NCBI RefSeq assembly: GCF_013248905.1
Contig: NZ_JABRVS010000001.1
Coordinates: 496,001-560,000, forward strand
Length of the DNA stretch: 64,000 bases
DNA from: Shewanella sp. VB17
GTDB taxonomy: Bacteria; Pseudomonadota; Gammaproteobacteria; Enterobacterales; Shewanellaceae
Direction of reading: 5' to 3'
The notes below the pieces were generated by a model. The model saw only the letters and a program-made list of their open reading frames with translations, was not told the origin of the DNA and ran no database searches. The position numbers and the translations under genes are program-made. Shown here piece after piece: positions 44,468 through 56,297 of this stretch (position 1 is its first letter; each line of letters begins with the position of its first letter).

Positions 44468-46447
44468 ATGATCCCTGAATTAGGACACCTGTCGCTTATC
44501 ATAGGTTTGGCATTTGCCTTTCTGTTGGCTAGCATTCCTTTAATTGGTGTTGCACGTAAAGATCCATACTTAGTGCGTTATGCTTGGCCATTAAGTTATG
44601 GGATGTTTTTCTTTATTCTCTTATCGATTACAGTTCTTGGTTATAGCTTTGTTATTGATGACTTTTCAGTTGCTTACGTTGCTAATCACTCAAATTCGCA
44701 GTTACCTACATTTTTTAAAATCGCTGCCGTATGGGGGGGGCATGAAGGCTCGTTACTGTTTTGGGTGTTTGCCTTATCAGTTTGGACCGTAGCAGTAGCT
44801 TCATTAAGTAAAAATATAGAAGAAGTTTTCATTGCTAGAGTGTTATCAGTACTCGCCTTCATCGTTGTTGGTTTCACATTTTTTATGCTCTTAACGTCAA
44901 ACCCATTTGAGCGTTTATTTCCGATACCAATGGAAGGTCGAGATCTCAATCCAATGTTGCAAGATGTTGGCCTTATTTTCCATCCGCCTATGCTTTATTT
45001 AGGGTATGTTGGCTTCTCCGTCAGTTTTGCCTTTGCTATTTCGGCACTGATGGGAGGTCGTCTTGATGCGGCTTGGGCTCGTTGGAGTCGTCCTTGGGTT
45101 TTGGCTGCTTGGATATTTCTTACTGGTGGTATCTCGCTAGGTTCTTGGTGGGCTTATTATGAATTAGGTTGGGGCGGTTGGTGGTTTTGGGATCCAGTCG
45201 AAAATGCGTCATTTATGCCTTGGTTAGTTGGTACAGCACTATTGCATTCAGTCATTGTTACTGAGAAGCGTGCAGCTTTTCGTAACTGGACAGTATTACT
45301 TTCGATTTTTGCCTTTTCATTGAGTTTGCTTGGGACCTTTATCGTCCGTTCTGGCGTACTGACGTCAGTGCATTCATTCGCATCAGATCCAAGTCGTGGA
45401 ATATTTATTCTGTTACTGTTGGGGCTAACCGTTGGCGGATCGCTGGCTTTGTTTGCATTTCGGGCAAGTGACATGAAGAGTCCTGCGCGTTTTGAATTGA
45501 AGTCTAGAGAATCCATGCTGTTAATTTGTAATATATTATTGACCGTTGCTTGTGCCACAGTGCTTCTCGGTACACTTTATCCCTTACTTATTGATGCACT
45601 TAACATGGGTAAGATTTCTGTAGGTCCACCGTACTTTAATACTGTATTTGTACCTATCGTGTTGGTGTTATTTGCGTTTATGGGTATAGGCCCTAATATA
45701 CGTTGGAAAAAATCTAAACCGGGTATTTTAAAAGCGAAACTGCTTGTCCCTGCAATAATTGCGATTCTAGTTGGCACCGCCACACCATTTTTTGCTGATG
45801 GTCAGTTTAATCTGTGGGTCATGTTAGGTATCACAGCAGCAGCATGGATCGTATTGGCTACAGTGCGTGCAGGTTATGACATGATGAAAGCCAAAGATGG
45901 TTCTTTGAGTTTAATCAGCCTTAACAGAAGTCAGTTAGGTATGATCATTGCTCATTTAGGTATTGCCGTTTCTGTTGTCGGCGCAACGATTGTTTCTAAC
46001 TATTCTATTGAAAAAAGCGTTCGCATGGGCCCAGGTATTACGCAAGAATTAGCCGGGTATAGCTTTAAGTATTTGGAAACACAAAAAGTTGATGGGCCTA
46101 ATTATTCAGCTAAGCAAGGGTTAATTGAAGTGACTAAAGAAGGCCAATTAGTTACCTTATTAAAGCCTGATAGACGTCAATATAATGTTCAAACGATGGG
46201 AATGACAGAAGCGGGAATAGATTGGGGCGTATTCAGAGATTTATATGTCACTATGGGGGATCCCATTAACGCAACTGAATTTGCAGTACGTTTGAATTAT
46301 AAGCCTTTTGTTCGTTGGTTATGGTTTGGTAGCATCTTTATGATGGTGGGTGGGTTCTTTGCTGCATCCGATAAGCGTTATCGCACAAAAAAAGTAATCG
46401 TATCACTAGGGCCTGATGTAAAGAAAGTAACATTAGTGACCACTTAA
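44468..46447 (+). CDS. ccmF: Cytochrome c haem lyase subunit CcmF
   Basis: CcmF is the large membrane protein that reduces holo-CcmE haem and ligates it to apocytochromes with CcmH and CcmI. The 659 aa have about 15 membrane segments and the WWD-domain motif GGWWFWDPVENASFMPW (about 235-251). Its start follows GGACTGAGGAAA. First gene of ccmFGH. Confidence 0.97.
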   Translation: MIPELGHLSLIIGLAFAFLLASIPLIGVARKDPYLVRYAWPLSYGMFFFILLSITVLGYSFVIDDFSVAYVANHSNSQLPTFFKIAAVWGGHEGSLLFWVFALSVWTVAVASLSKNIEEVFIARVLSVLAFIVVGFTFFMLLTSNPFERLFPIPMEGRDLNPMLQDVGLIFHPPMLYLGYVGFSVSFAFAISALMGGRLDAAWARWSRPWVLAAWIFLTGGISLGSWWAYYELGWGGWWFWDPVENASFMPWLVGTALLHSVIVTEKRAAFRNWTVLLSIFAFSLSLLGTFIVRSGVLTSVHSFASDPSRGIFILLLLGLTVGGSLALFAFRASDMKSPARFELKSRESMLLICNILLTVACATVLLGTLYPLLIDALNMGKISVGPPYFNTVFVPIVLVLFAFMGIGPNIRWKKSKPGILKAKLLVPAIIAILVGTATPFFADGQFNLWVMLGITAAAWIVLATVRAGYDMMKAKDGSLSLISLNRSQLGMIIAHLGIAVSVVGATIVSNYSIEKSVRMGPGITQELAGYSFKYLETQKVDGPNYSAKQGLIEVTKEGQLVTLLKPDRRQYNVQTMGMTEAGIDWGVFRDLYVTMGDPINATEFAVRLNYKPFVRWLWFGSIFMMVGGFFAASDKRYRTKKVIVSLGPDVKKVTLVTT

Positions 46448-46464
46448 CTGAATTGGGGGCAAAT

Positions 46465-47022
46465 ATGAAAAAGAGACTAGTGCTGTTTATTCCATTAGTA
46501 CTATTTTTGGTGATGGGAATACTCCTTTATAAAGGTCTGTTCCTTAATCCACAACAGCTAGATTCCGCACTAGAAGGTAAGCTTGTTCCTGCTTTTCAAT
46601 TGGAAAGTTTAGAGAACCCAAGTGAAGTGATTACTAACGAAAGTTTGCAAGGTAAGGTTTCGCTATTTAATGTATGGGCGACATGGTGCCCATCATGTAA
46701 ATATGAACATCCTTATCTGATTCGGTTTGCGCGTCAGAACATTCTGCCTATTTACGGTATTAATTATCGTGATGAACGAGAAATGGCACTTCTTGAGTTA
46801 AGGCGTAAAGGTGATCCGTATACTAAAAATATTTTTGATCATGATGGACGATTAGGCCTCGATTTAGGTGTCTATGGTGCTCCAGAAAGCTTCTTAGTTG
46901 ATCATAATGGCATTGTTCGATACCGTTTTGCAGGTCCTATTGACCAAAGAGCTTGGAGTGAGATCTTGTTACCTATGATTAAAGAGCTTCAGGCAGTAGC
47001 GAAGTTAGAGGGGGCTTCATGA
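46465..47022 (+). CDS. ccmG: Thiol:disulfide interchange protein CcmG/DsbE
   Basis: CcmG is a membrane-tethered thioredoxin-fold protein that keeps apocytochrome cysteines reduced. The 185 aa have an N-terminal anchor (about 4-22), and WCPSC at 74-78 supplies the redox pair C75/C78. GVYGAPESFLVD is the conserved cis-proline region. ATG 46465, behind GGGGGC, is preferred over the TTG at 46453. It overlaps ccmH by ATGA. Confidence 0.96.
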   Translation: MKKRLVLFIPLVLFLVMGILLYKGLFLNPQQLDSALEGKLVPAFQLESLENPSEVITNESLQGKVSLFNVWATWCPSCKYEHPYLIRFARQNILPIYGINYRDEREMALLELRRKGDPYTKNIFDHDGRLGLDLGVYGAPESFLVDHNGIVRYRFAGPIDQRAWSEILLPMIKELQAVAKLEGAS

Positions 47023-47501
47023 TTAGCTATTGGTTTCGAATTTTCACTGCTATTGCGTTATCACTCATTATGTTATCAGGTGCATTTGCTACTCCTGTAG
47101 ATACATATGAATTTAAGTCGGTAGATAATCAGCAGCGAGCTTTAGCACTAGCACATTCTTTACGTTGTCCTCAATGTCAGAATCAGAACTTGGTAGACTC
47201 TAACTCTTTAGTTGCTCAAGATTTACGTCTTGAGTTATATCAAATGATTGATGCTGGTAAAAACGATGATGAAGTCATTGAGTTTATGACGAGCCGGTAT
47301 GGAGAGTTTGTTCTTTATAAACCAAGGATGGAGACTAAAACCTATGCACTATGGTTAGGGCCAATAGTTTTGTTAATGACGGGCTTATTGATTGGTTTTT
47401 TCTTTATACGTAAACAAGCCATTACAGAGCTCGACGAGCAAGCTATTAGCGCAGAAGAGCAAAAAGAGTTAGATAAGTTACTCGAACGAGATGCGAAATA
47501 G
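47019..47501 (+). CDS. ccmH: Cytochrome c maturation protein CcmH (short form)
   Basis: CcmH reduces and presents apocytochrome thiols for haem attachment. The 160-aa short form has a signal or anchor (about 7-24), the LRCPQCQ motif at 49-55 (C50, C53), and a second membrane segment (about 113-130). The CcmI domain fused in E. coli CcmH is separate here. Last gene of ccmFGH; no terminator was recognised after it. Confidence 0.96.
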   Translation: MISYWFRIFTAIALSLIMLSGAFATPVDTYEFKSVDNQQRALALAHSLRCPQCQNQNLVDSNSLVAQDLRLELYQMIDAGKNDDEVIEFMTSRYGEFVLYKPRMETKTYALWLGPIVLLMTGLLIGFFFIRKQAITELDEQAISAEEQKELDKLLERDAK

Positions 47502-47705
47502 AATCTGTTACTTGTGGCTAATGTTTTACAGTGTGTAATTAGGCTTGTTTAATCATACATTTTTTTGAATCATGGATGCTGTGGTTAATTGACCGGAAAC
47601 TAAGCTTGTTTTTGGGACAATGAACAGAGTTTAGTTGCTTAAATAGTCATGTTGTTTGATTATTCCCCATGAAAACTATTAATTGATATTTTTATAAAAA
47701 AGCGC
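47502..47705 (+). other. Region upstream of rRNA promoter P1
   Basis: This region has no coding frame. The final 35 bp before the -35 box (about 47672-47705) are an A/T tract resembling an UP element, and Fis sites would be expected further upstream but were not located. Confidence 0.5.
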
Positions 47706-47733
47706 TTGTACTCTGCGGTGATATCCCTATAAT
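47706..47733 (+). promoter_or_regulatory. rRNA operon promoter P1
   Basis: TTGTAC (47706-47711), a 16-bp spacer and a perfect TATAAT (47728-47733) are followed by a GCGC discriminator. The 16-bp spacing and GC discriminator are the hallmarks of ppGpp-sensitive rRNA P1 promoters. Confidence 0.9.
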
Positions 47734-47931
47734 GCGCAACCACTGACACGGCACAGTAGGCCAACGAGATAGCGTAAACGCTAAGGAGTAAGTGACTTGC
47801 AGCAGTGTTAGAGATTGAGATTTCAATAGAAAGCTTAGTAGGGTGAAAAGCAGTTTAAGTGGTTCATTGATGTAGCCTAACACGAAAGTGTACAAGAAAA
47901 CGTCAATTGAAAATCTTCTTAAAATAAGCGC

Positions 47932-47959
47932 TTGACGCAAACGATGGAGAGTGTAGAAT
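47932..47959 (+). promoter_or_regulatory. rRNA operon promoter P2
   Basis: TTGACG (47932-47937), a 16-bp spacer and TAGAAT (47954-47959) lie 226 bp after P1. Both promoters share AGCGCTTG around the -35. The wider-than-usual P1-P2 gap contains short repeats such as AGCGT-AA-ACGCT. Confidence 0.85.
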
Positions 47960-48019
47960 ACGCCTCCTCAAGCCAACGACCTAGCGTCTAACGGCAGTAT
48001 CTGAAAGATTGGTACTAAC

Positions 48020-48077
48020 GCTCTTTAACAATTTATCAAGTAATCTGTGTGGACACTCACAGGTATTGAGTTATTCG
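48020..48077 (+). promoter_or_regulatory. boxA antiterminator and pre-16S processing strand
   Basis: GCTCTTTAACAA (48020-48031) is a canonical boxA for Nus-factor antitermination. The following ATCAAGTAATCTGTGTG (48035-48051) and the sequence up to about 48072 are complementary to 49817-49855 downstream of 16S, forming the RNase III processing stem. Confidence 0.9.
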
Positions 48078-48261
48078 AAACTGCCTCTTTTTTCTAGTAA
48101 AAGTGAGGCAGTCAAAAAATTTCTCAATGAATGAGTGTTCATAGATTCGAACCTAGTTTGAATCAATATGTACAATCGTTGTTAATGCTCTTATGAGTGT
48201 TGTCAATGACATCAGAATTCATTGAGCCGCTGAGTCCTTAACGGGGTTTAGCAAAAAACTT

Positions 48262-49805
<1,544 letters not shown>

Positions 49806-49944
49806 CCTATACGACTAACTCAATATTTGCTGAGTGTTCACACAGATTACTTGATAGAAGAAAGAGCAAAAAATATACGTGTCTATTTAGACGACGTACT
49901 CTTGTTTAAAGCAGTAAGCTATTAATAAGAATGCAAGTATAAAT

Positions 49945-50021
<77 letters not shown>

Positions 50022-50046
50022 AAATCTCTCCTTTCATACGTTGGGA

Positions 50047-50080
50047 AGTGACTCGTTTAAGAAAGCTAAACGTCGTCACT
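50047..50080 (+). promoter_or_regulatory. Hairpin between spacer tRNAs
   Basis: AGTGAC and CGTTTA (50047-50059) pair with TAAACG and GTCACT (50067-50080), giving a 12-bp stem with small bulges. It probably guides processing of the tRNA-Ile and tRNA-Ala precursors. Confidence 0.6.
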
Positions 50081-50158
50081 GTTGGCATTGTTAAGAAGCG
50101 ATTTGGTAATAACTTAGTAATAAGTAAACGTATATATTTTGTTTGACTGCATGTAAAT

Positions 50159-50234
50159 GGGGCTATAGCTCAGCTGGGAGAGCGCCTGCCTTGCACGCAG
50201 GAGGTCTGCGGTTCGATCCCGCATAGCTCCACCA
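50159..50234 (+). tRNA. tRNA-Ala (anticodon TGC)
   Basis: This is a 76-nt tRNA with acceptor GGGGCTA / TAGCTCC including the G3-T70 wobble pair that marks alanine tRNAs, anticodon loop CTTGCAC (TGC) and encoded CCA at 50232-50234. It is the standard second spacer tRNA. Confidence 0.97.
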
Positions 50235-50279
50235 TTTAATTATATTTTAATACAATATATACATGCATTGGATAGAGAT

Positions 50280-50334
50280 GCCAAAGATAAACTAATACTT
50301 TATCTTTGGCTTTTTTAAGCCCGCTCTTTAAAAA
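50280..50334 (+). terminator. Terminator-like hairpin followed by a second boxA in the 16S-23S spacer
   Basis: A 12-bp perfect stem (50280-50291 with 50299-50310), 7-nt loop and six T residues have the form of an intrinsic terminator. GCTCTTTAAAAA (50323-50334), a spacer boxA, follows 7 bp later. Antitermination must override the hairpin for 23S to be made, or it may tune the 16S/tRNA to 23S ratio. Confidence 0.65.
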
Positions 50335-50535
50335 TTTGGAAAGCTGATAGTGTTAATGTGAAAGGGACAGTGAATGGCTTATGTTATAGGTTGTTTGTTG
50401 TTAATAGCATTAATGCGAAAATAAATAATTGAGTTCTCAAACACTTAAATCAAGTGCGGAATAATTTACCTTAGGGTGATGAGTTCAAGAGTATTCTTTT
50501 GGCGAAAGTAAACACCATTAGTTGCGATACATCTC

Positions 50536-50556
50536 GTTCAAACTACCCGTTTGAAC
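50536..50556 (+). repeat. Perfect inverted repeat in spacer
   Basis: GTTCAAAC-TACCC-GTTTGAAC is an 8-bp perfect stem with 5-nt loop in the 16S-23S spacer, directly before an ERIC-like element. The stretch 50335-50535 before it shows no other recognisable feature. Confidence 0.6.
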
Positions 50557-50571
50557 AATAGATAATATTAG

Positions 50572-50690
50572 CGCAGCGAGTTTGGTCTTAGGCAAGGCGC
50601 GAAAGTGAGCGAGAAAGGCATGTAGCAGCGCTACATAACTGACAAGCGAACTTAAGTAACGCCGCATAAGGGCAAAGTAGCAAGCGAATA
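50572..50690. repeat. ERIC-like imperfect palindrome (copy 1)
   Basis: About 120 bp are arranged as an imperfect palindrome. The centre ATGTAGC-AGC-GCTACAT is at 50620-50636, with CTTAGGCAAGGCG (50587-50599) matching CGCCGCATAAG (50660-50670) outside. AGTGAGCGAG near the centre recalls the enterobacterial ERIC/IRU repeat. Size and architecture match the related element in the 23S-5S spacer. Confidence 0.5.
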
Positions 50691-50710
50691 AAAACCTATG
50701 TGGGTTGTAT
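50691..50710 (+). promoter_or_regulatory. Pre-23S processing strand
   Basis: The sequence from AAAACC to TGGGTTGTAT is complementary to 53631-53650 after 23S, extending the GGTTAAG/CTTAACC terminal helix into an RNase III stem. Confidence 0.85.
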
Positions 50711-53632
<2,922 letters not shown>

Positions 53633-53761
53633 ACAACCCAGATGGGTTTTACTTCTAAGAAGTTTGTGGTTAATGAGTGATTACAGAGCGAAAAAGAATA
53701 CCAATTTGATTTAAGTTACACTCAATTATATTTATTTAACAGCTTTTCGAATTTAGTTATT

Positions 53762-53880
53762 TGGTTAATTACGCAGGAAATTGTTTGGCTGACAAAGCCG
53801 TAACGAGTGAAGCGCGGCGTGTACTTTAGTACACAAGCACTGGAGCGAGGAAACAATGCCGTGAGACGAATAATTAACCA
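53762..53880. repeat. ERIC-like imperfect palindrome (copy 2)
   Basis: The outer arms TGGTTAATTA (53762-53771) and TAATTAACCA (53871-53880) match perfectly. ATTGTTT recurs inside, and the centre is GTGTACT-TT-AGTACAC (53819-53834) followed by GGAGCGAGG. The 119-bp size and layout resemble the copy in the 16S-23S spacer and ERIC elements. It fills the 23S-5S spacer. Confidence 0.55.
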
Positions 53881-53889
53881 GTAAGAATT

Positions 53890-54009
53890 TGTCTGGAAAC
53901 CATAGCATTGTGGCACCACCTGATCCCATCCCGAACTCAGAAGTGAAACGCAATCGCGCCGATGGTAGTGTGGGGTCTCCCCATGTGAGAGTAGGTCATT
54001 TCCAGGCGC
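53890..54009 (+). rRNA. 5S ribosomal RNA
   Basis: About 120 nt, with terminal helix TGTCTGG / CCAGGCG and the conserved CCGAACTCAGAAGTGAAACG and GATGGTAGTGTGGGGTCTCCCC blocks. Confidence 0.97.
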
Positions 54010-54023
54010 CTATTTAAGTAGAG

Positions 54024-54050
54024 AAGCCACCTTATTAAGGTGGCTTTTTT
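54024..54050 (+). terminator. rRNA operon terminator
   Basis: A 10-bp stem, AAGCCACCTT with AAGGTGGCTT, loop ATT, is followed by a T run 15 bp after 5S. Confidence 0.93.
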
Positions 54051-54070
54051 GCGTTTGGACTGTTAATAGT

Positions 54071-54098
54071 TTGACACTTCATTTGGCGTATCTAATGT
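54071..54098 (+). promoter_or_regulatory. Promoter-like sequence after the rRNA operon
   Basis: A consensus TTGACA (54071-54076), a 16-bp spacer and TAATGT (54093-54098) lie 20 bp after the terminator and point into a hairpin-rich segment. No coding gene starts within 290 bp that it would serve well. Confidence 0.45.
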
Positions 54099-54103
54099 TA
54101 TTC

Positions 54104-54252
54104 TAGGCAGGTGGCTTATCCACTTAAGCACGTACGTGCAATGCCTACCTCGATGTCAACCCGCCGCTAAGCGGGCTCCCCAGTACAGTGACGGTGCCGA
54201 CTCTCGTTACAAAGCAGCTGAATGCGATGCATTCAAATCACTACTTCTTCAC
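54104..54252 (+). ncRNA. Unrecognised hairpin-rich segment, candidate structured RNA
   Basis: Within 150 nt there are a closing helix TAGGCA (54104-54109) with TGCCTA (54142-54147) enclosing GTGG-CTTAT-CCAC (54111-54123) and the palindrome GCACGTACGTGC (54128-54139). These are followed by CCCGC-CGCTAA-GCGGG (54160-54175), GTGACG with CGTTAC (about 54187-54209) and GAATGC-GAT-GCATTC (54220-54234). It matches no RNA family I know. A promoter-like sequence precedes it; an exact copy of the 5S tail and a terminator follow. Function unknown; it might equally be a mobile or repetitive element. Confidence 0.4.
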
Positions 54253-54286
54253 CCCCATGTGAGAGTAGGTCATTTCCAGGCGCCTA
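54253..54286 (+). pseudogene. Partial 5S rRNA copy (3' tail)
   Basis: These 34 bases are identical to 53979-54012, that is the last 31 bases of 5S rRNA plus three flanking bases, 274 bp downstream. The 5' three quarters of the 5S sequence are absent. Tandem 5S genes occur in related rRNA operons, so this is probably the stump of a second 5S gene. Confidence 0.85.
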
Positions 54287-54357
54287 ATTCGTTTTCACTT
54301 TTACTTTTTGTTAGAGTAAAGTAGTGAAAATAAAATTCTCTTAACGAGAACGAAAAA

Positions 54358-54388
54358 AGCCTGTTGCTAACGAAACGGGATTTTTTCT
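54358..54388 (+). terminator. Second terminator after partial 5S
   Basis: CCTGTT (54360-54365) and AACGGG (54374-54379) pair, and a T tract follows. Upstream, TTTTCACT / AGTGAAAA and TTTACT / AGTAAA (54292-54330) form another hairpin. Confidence 0.6.
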
Positions 54389-54394
54389 TTTTAA

Positions 54395-54538
54395 ATGCTG
54401 CAAAACACTCACTCGTCTGTCAATGCAGGTTTGATCGCTTTAGCATATTTCGTCATGTTAGATGGGACTTTCCATTTTGAAAATGCGAGAGCGTTAGTCA
54501 GTGCATCTCATTTGAATACGCTGTTTATTATGAATTAA
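54395..54538 (+). CDS. Possible 47-aa small ORF, doubtful
   Basis: An ATG frame gives 47 residues including NAGLIALAYFVMLDGTFHF, which looks protein-like. There is no ribosome binding site and no recognised family, and it lies just after a terminator. It may be a fragment of a lost gene or chance. Nothing else was seen between 54389 and the chemoreceptor gene. Confidence 0.2.
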   Translation: MLQNTHSSVNAGLIALAYFVMLDGTFHFENARALVSASHLNTLFIMN

Positions 54539-54634
54539 TATGTTTATCTTTTAAGTACTAACTTGTTAAATTAAAATTTACATCTATGCTTTTTATACTC
54601 GTTATCTCACTTTAACTATTGTTAGAGAATGCAT

Positions 54635-56254
54635 ATGGACTTTTTTAGAGAGTTATCTATACGTTTTAAAATTTTACTGATCCCCATTGTTGGTGCTGCT
54701 GGGTTTTGTTTTTATCTAGGGATCAGCATGTCGTCAATGTCTAATATTGTTTCTTCCTTAGATAATGCATATCGAATCGAATATCAGCTATTACAAACAT
54801 CAGAATATAGCTTGGTTCGATTAGATAAAATAAGTGTGACTCTCGGTAATTCAGTCACATTATCTGAAGTTGAGTTGTTGGAGGTAGCGAATAATTATGC
54901 TGATGAAATACGGACTAAAATACAGGTAAATATTAATACAGACAAAAATAATGCTGTATTTTTACAATCGTTAATTACAGATTTTGATGAGTATTATCAT
55001 GAAGCTTACGGTCTATCAAAAGATATGGTTGATGGGACTGCTGATTTTTCTAAAATTGGTCAACGTAGTAAAGACATGTCTGTTAAGTTGCTGGCTTTGC
55101 AGAGTAAACTTAGTAAGTTTCAAAGCGAACGTTCAGATTCATTTAATTATGCATTTGAATCGGTTAGCGAGCAAGCTGAATCAACGTCTATGATTGGTGT
55201 TATTGTTGGAAGTATCACGATTGTACTTTTATTTGCTGTGTCTGTTCCTATTGCTAGCGCGATTCGTTCGAATTTAAAAGGGATCATTGACTCAATGCAA
55301 AACATTGCACAAGAAAATGGTGATTTAACCGTTAGATTATCGACTAAGAGCAAAGATGAAATTGGTGATTTAGTTTTTTGGTTTAATAGTTTTATTGAAA
55401 AATTACAAGGAGTGATAAAAGACGTCGTTGATATTGCCAAACCATTAGCTGAAACCTCCAATTCGATTCAATCATTATCGAAGCAGACAATCGTTATTTT
55501 TGCTCGTCAATCAGACAGTATCGTACAATCTCGAGAATCTGTAGAAGAGATGAACCAAAGTGTTGCAAGTATTACAACCAATGCAGCTGAAGCTGCTTCA
55601 TCAGCTAAAAATGCCAGTGTTGATGCTGATAAAGGTAAGCAAGTCGTTGAGCATACAGTAAAAGGGATCCGCGAATTATCAAAAAATGTGAATGAATCTG
55701 CTCAAACAATTATTCAATTACAAGAAGATACGAATAGGGTGAATGTTGTACTTGAAGTGATTAAAGGTATTGCAGAGCAAACAAACTTATTGGCTTTAAA
55801 TGCTGCAATAGAGGCAGCAAGAGCCGGGGAGCAGGGAAGAGGTTTTGCTGTTGTTGCTGATGAAGTAAGAAACTTAGCATCAAGAACTCAGGAATCTACA
55901 GAAGAAATTAATCAAATGCTTGATCAGTTAAAAACAGCGGCCAGTAAAGCGGTGTCGATGATGGAAAATTCAAGATCCAGTGTAGAAATGAGCGTTGAAA
56001 GCGTTAATGAGGCTGGAGACAGTTTATTAGCGATAACAGAGGCAGTTCAAACAATCACTGAGATGAATGGTTCAATAGCGCTTGCAACAGAGCAGCAGCA
56101 TCAAGTTTCCGGTTTAATAGTTGGCCATGTAGAAGAAATTCAGCATTGTGCTGATGAAGCATCCGAAGCATCTTCAACGATTGCTAATGTAAGTAATCAA
56201 TTAGCGGAGTTAGCTGGTGAGTTAGAAAATGTGACTTGCCAGTTTAAAGTCTAA
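54635..56254 (+). CDS. Methyl-accepting chemotaxis protein
   Basis: This is an inner-membrane chemoreceptor of 539 aa from ATG 54635; the ATG two codons upstream has an AGAGA box too close to it. TM1 is about 12-34, a helical periplasmic sensor domain of the 4HB type spans about 35-185, and TM2 is about 186-208. A HAMP domain follows, then the signalling domain with the hairpin tip EQTNLLALNAAIEAARAGEQ and GRGFAVVADEVRNLA (about 380-415). The C-terminus VTCQFKV has no CheR/CheB-binding pentapeptide. Ligand unknown. An outer-membrane protein gene follows after 43 bp and may be cotranscribed. Confidence 0.93.
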   Translation: MDFFRELSIRFKILLIPIVGAAGFCFYLGISMSSMSNIVSSLDNAYRIEYQLLQTSEYSLVRLDKISVTLGNSVTLSEVELLEVANNYADEIRTKIQVNINTDKNNAVFLQSLITDFDEYYHEAYGLSKDMVDGTADFSKIGQRSKDMSVKLLALQSKLSKFQSERSDSFNYAFESVSEQAESTSMIGVIVGSITIVLLFAVSVPIASAIRSNLKGIIDSMQNIAQENGDLTVRLSTKSKDEIGDLVFWFNSFIEKLQGVIKDVVDIAKPLAETSNSIQSLSKQTIVIFARQSDSIVQSRESVEEMNQSVASITTNAAEAASSAKNASVDADKGKQVVEHTVKGIRELSKNVNESAQTIIQLQEDTNRVNVVLEVIKGIAEQTNLLALNAAIEAARAGEQGRGFAVVADEVRNLASRTQESTEEINQMLDQLKTAASKAVSMMENSRSSVEMSVESVNEAGDSLLAITEAVQTITEMNGSIALATEQQHQVSGLIVGHVEEIQHCADEASEASSTIANVSNQLAELAGELENVTCQFKV

Positions 56255-56297
56255 AATTAAATATCTAAAACTATTCAAACAAATAGGTGGATGAAAG

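Noticed and set aside
47692..47940. An 82-aa minus-strand frame over the rRNA promoter region
   Set aside because: It overlaps P1, P2 and the leader and has no recognisable product; chance frame.
54136..54324. A 62-aa plus-strand frame after 5S rRNA
   Set aside because: Its second half is a translation of the partial 5S copy and the first half of the hairpin-rich segment; there is no ribosome binding site, so it is treated as spurious.
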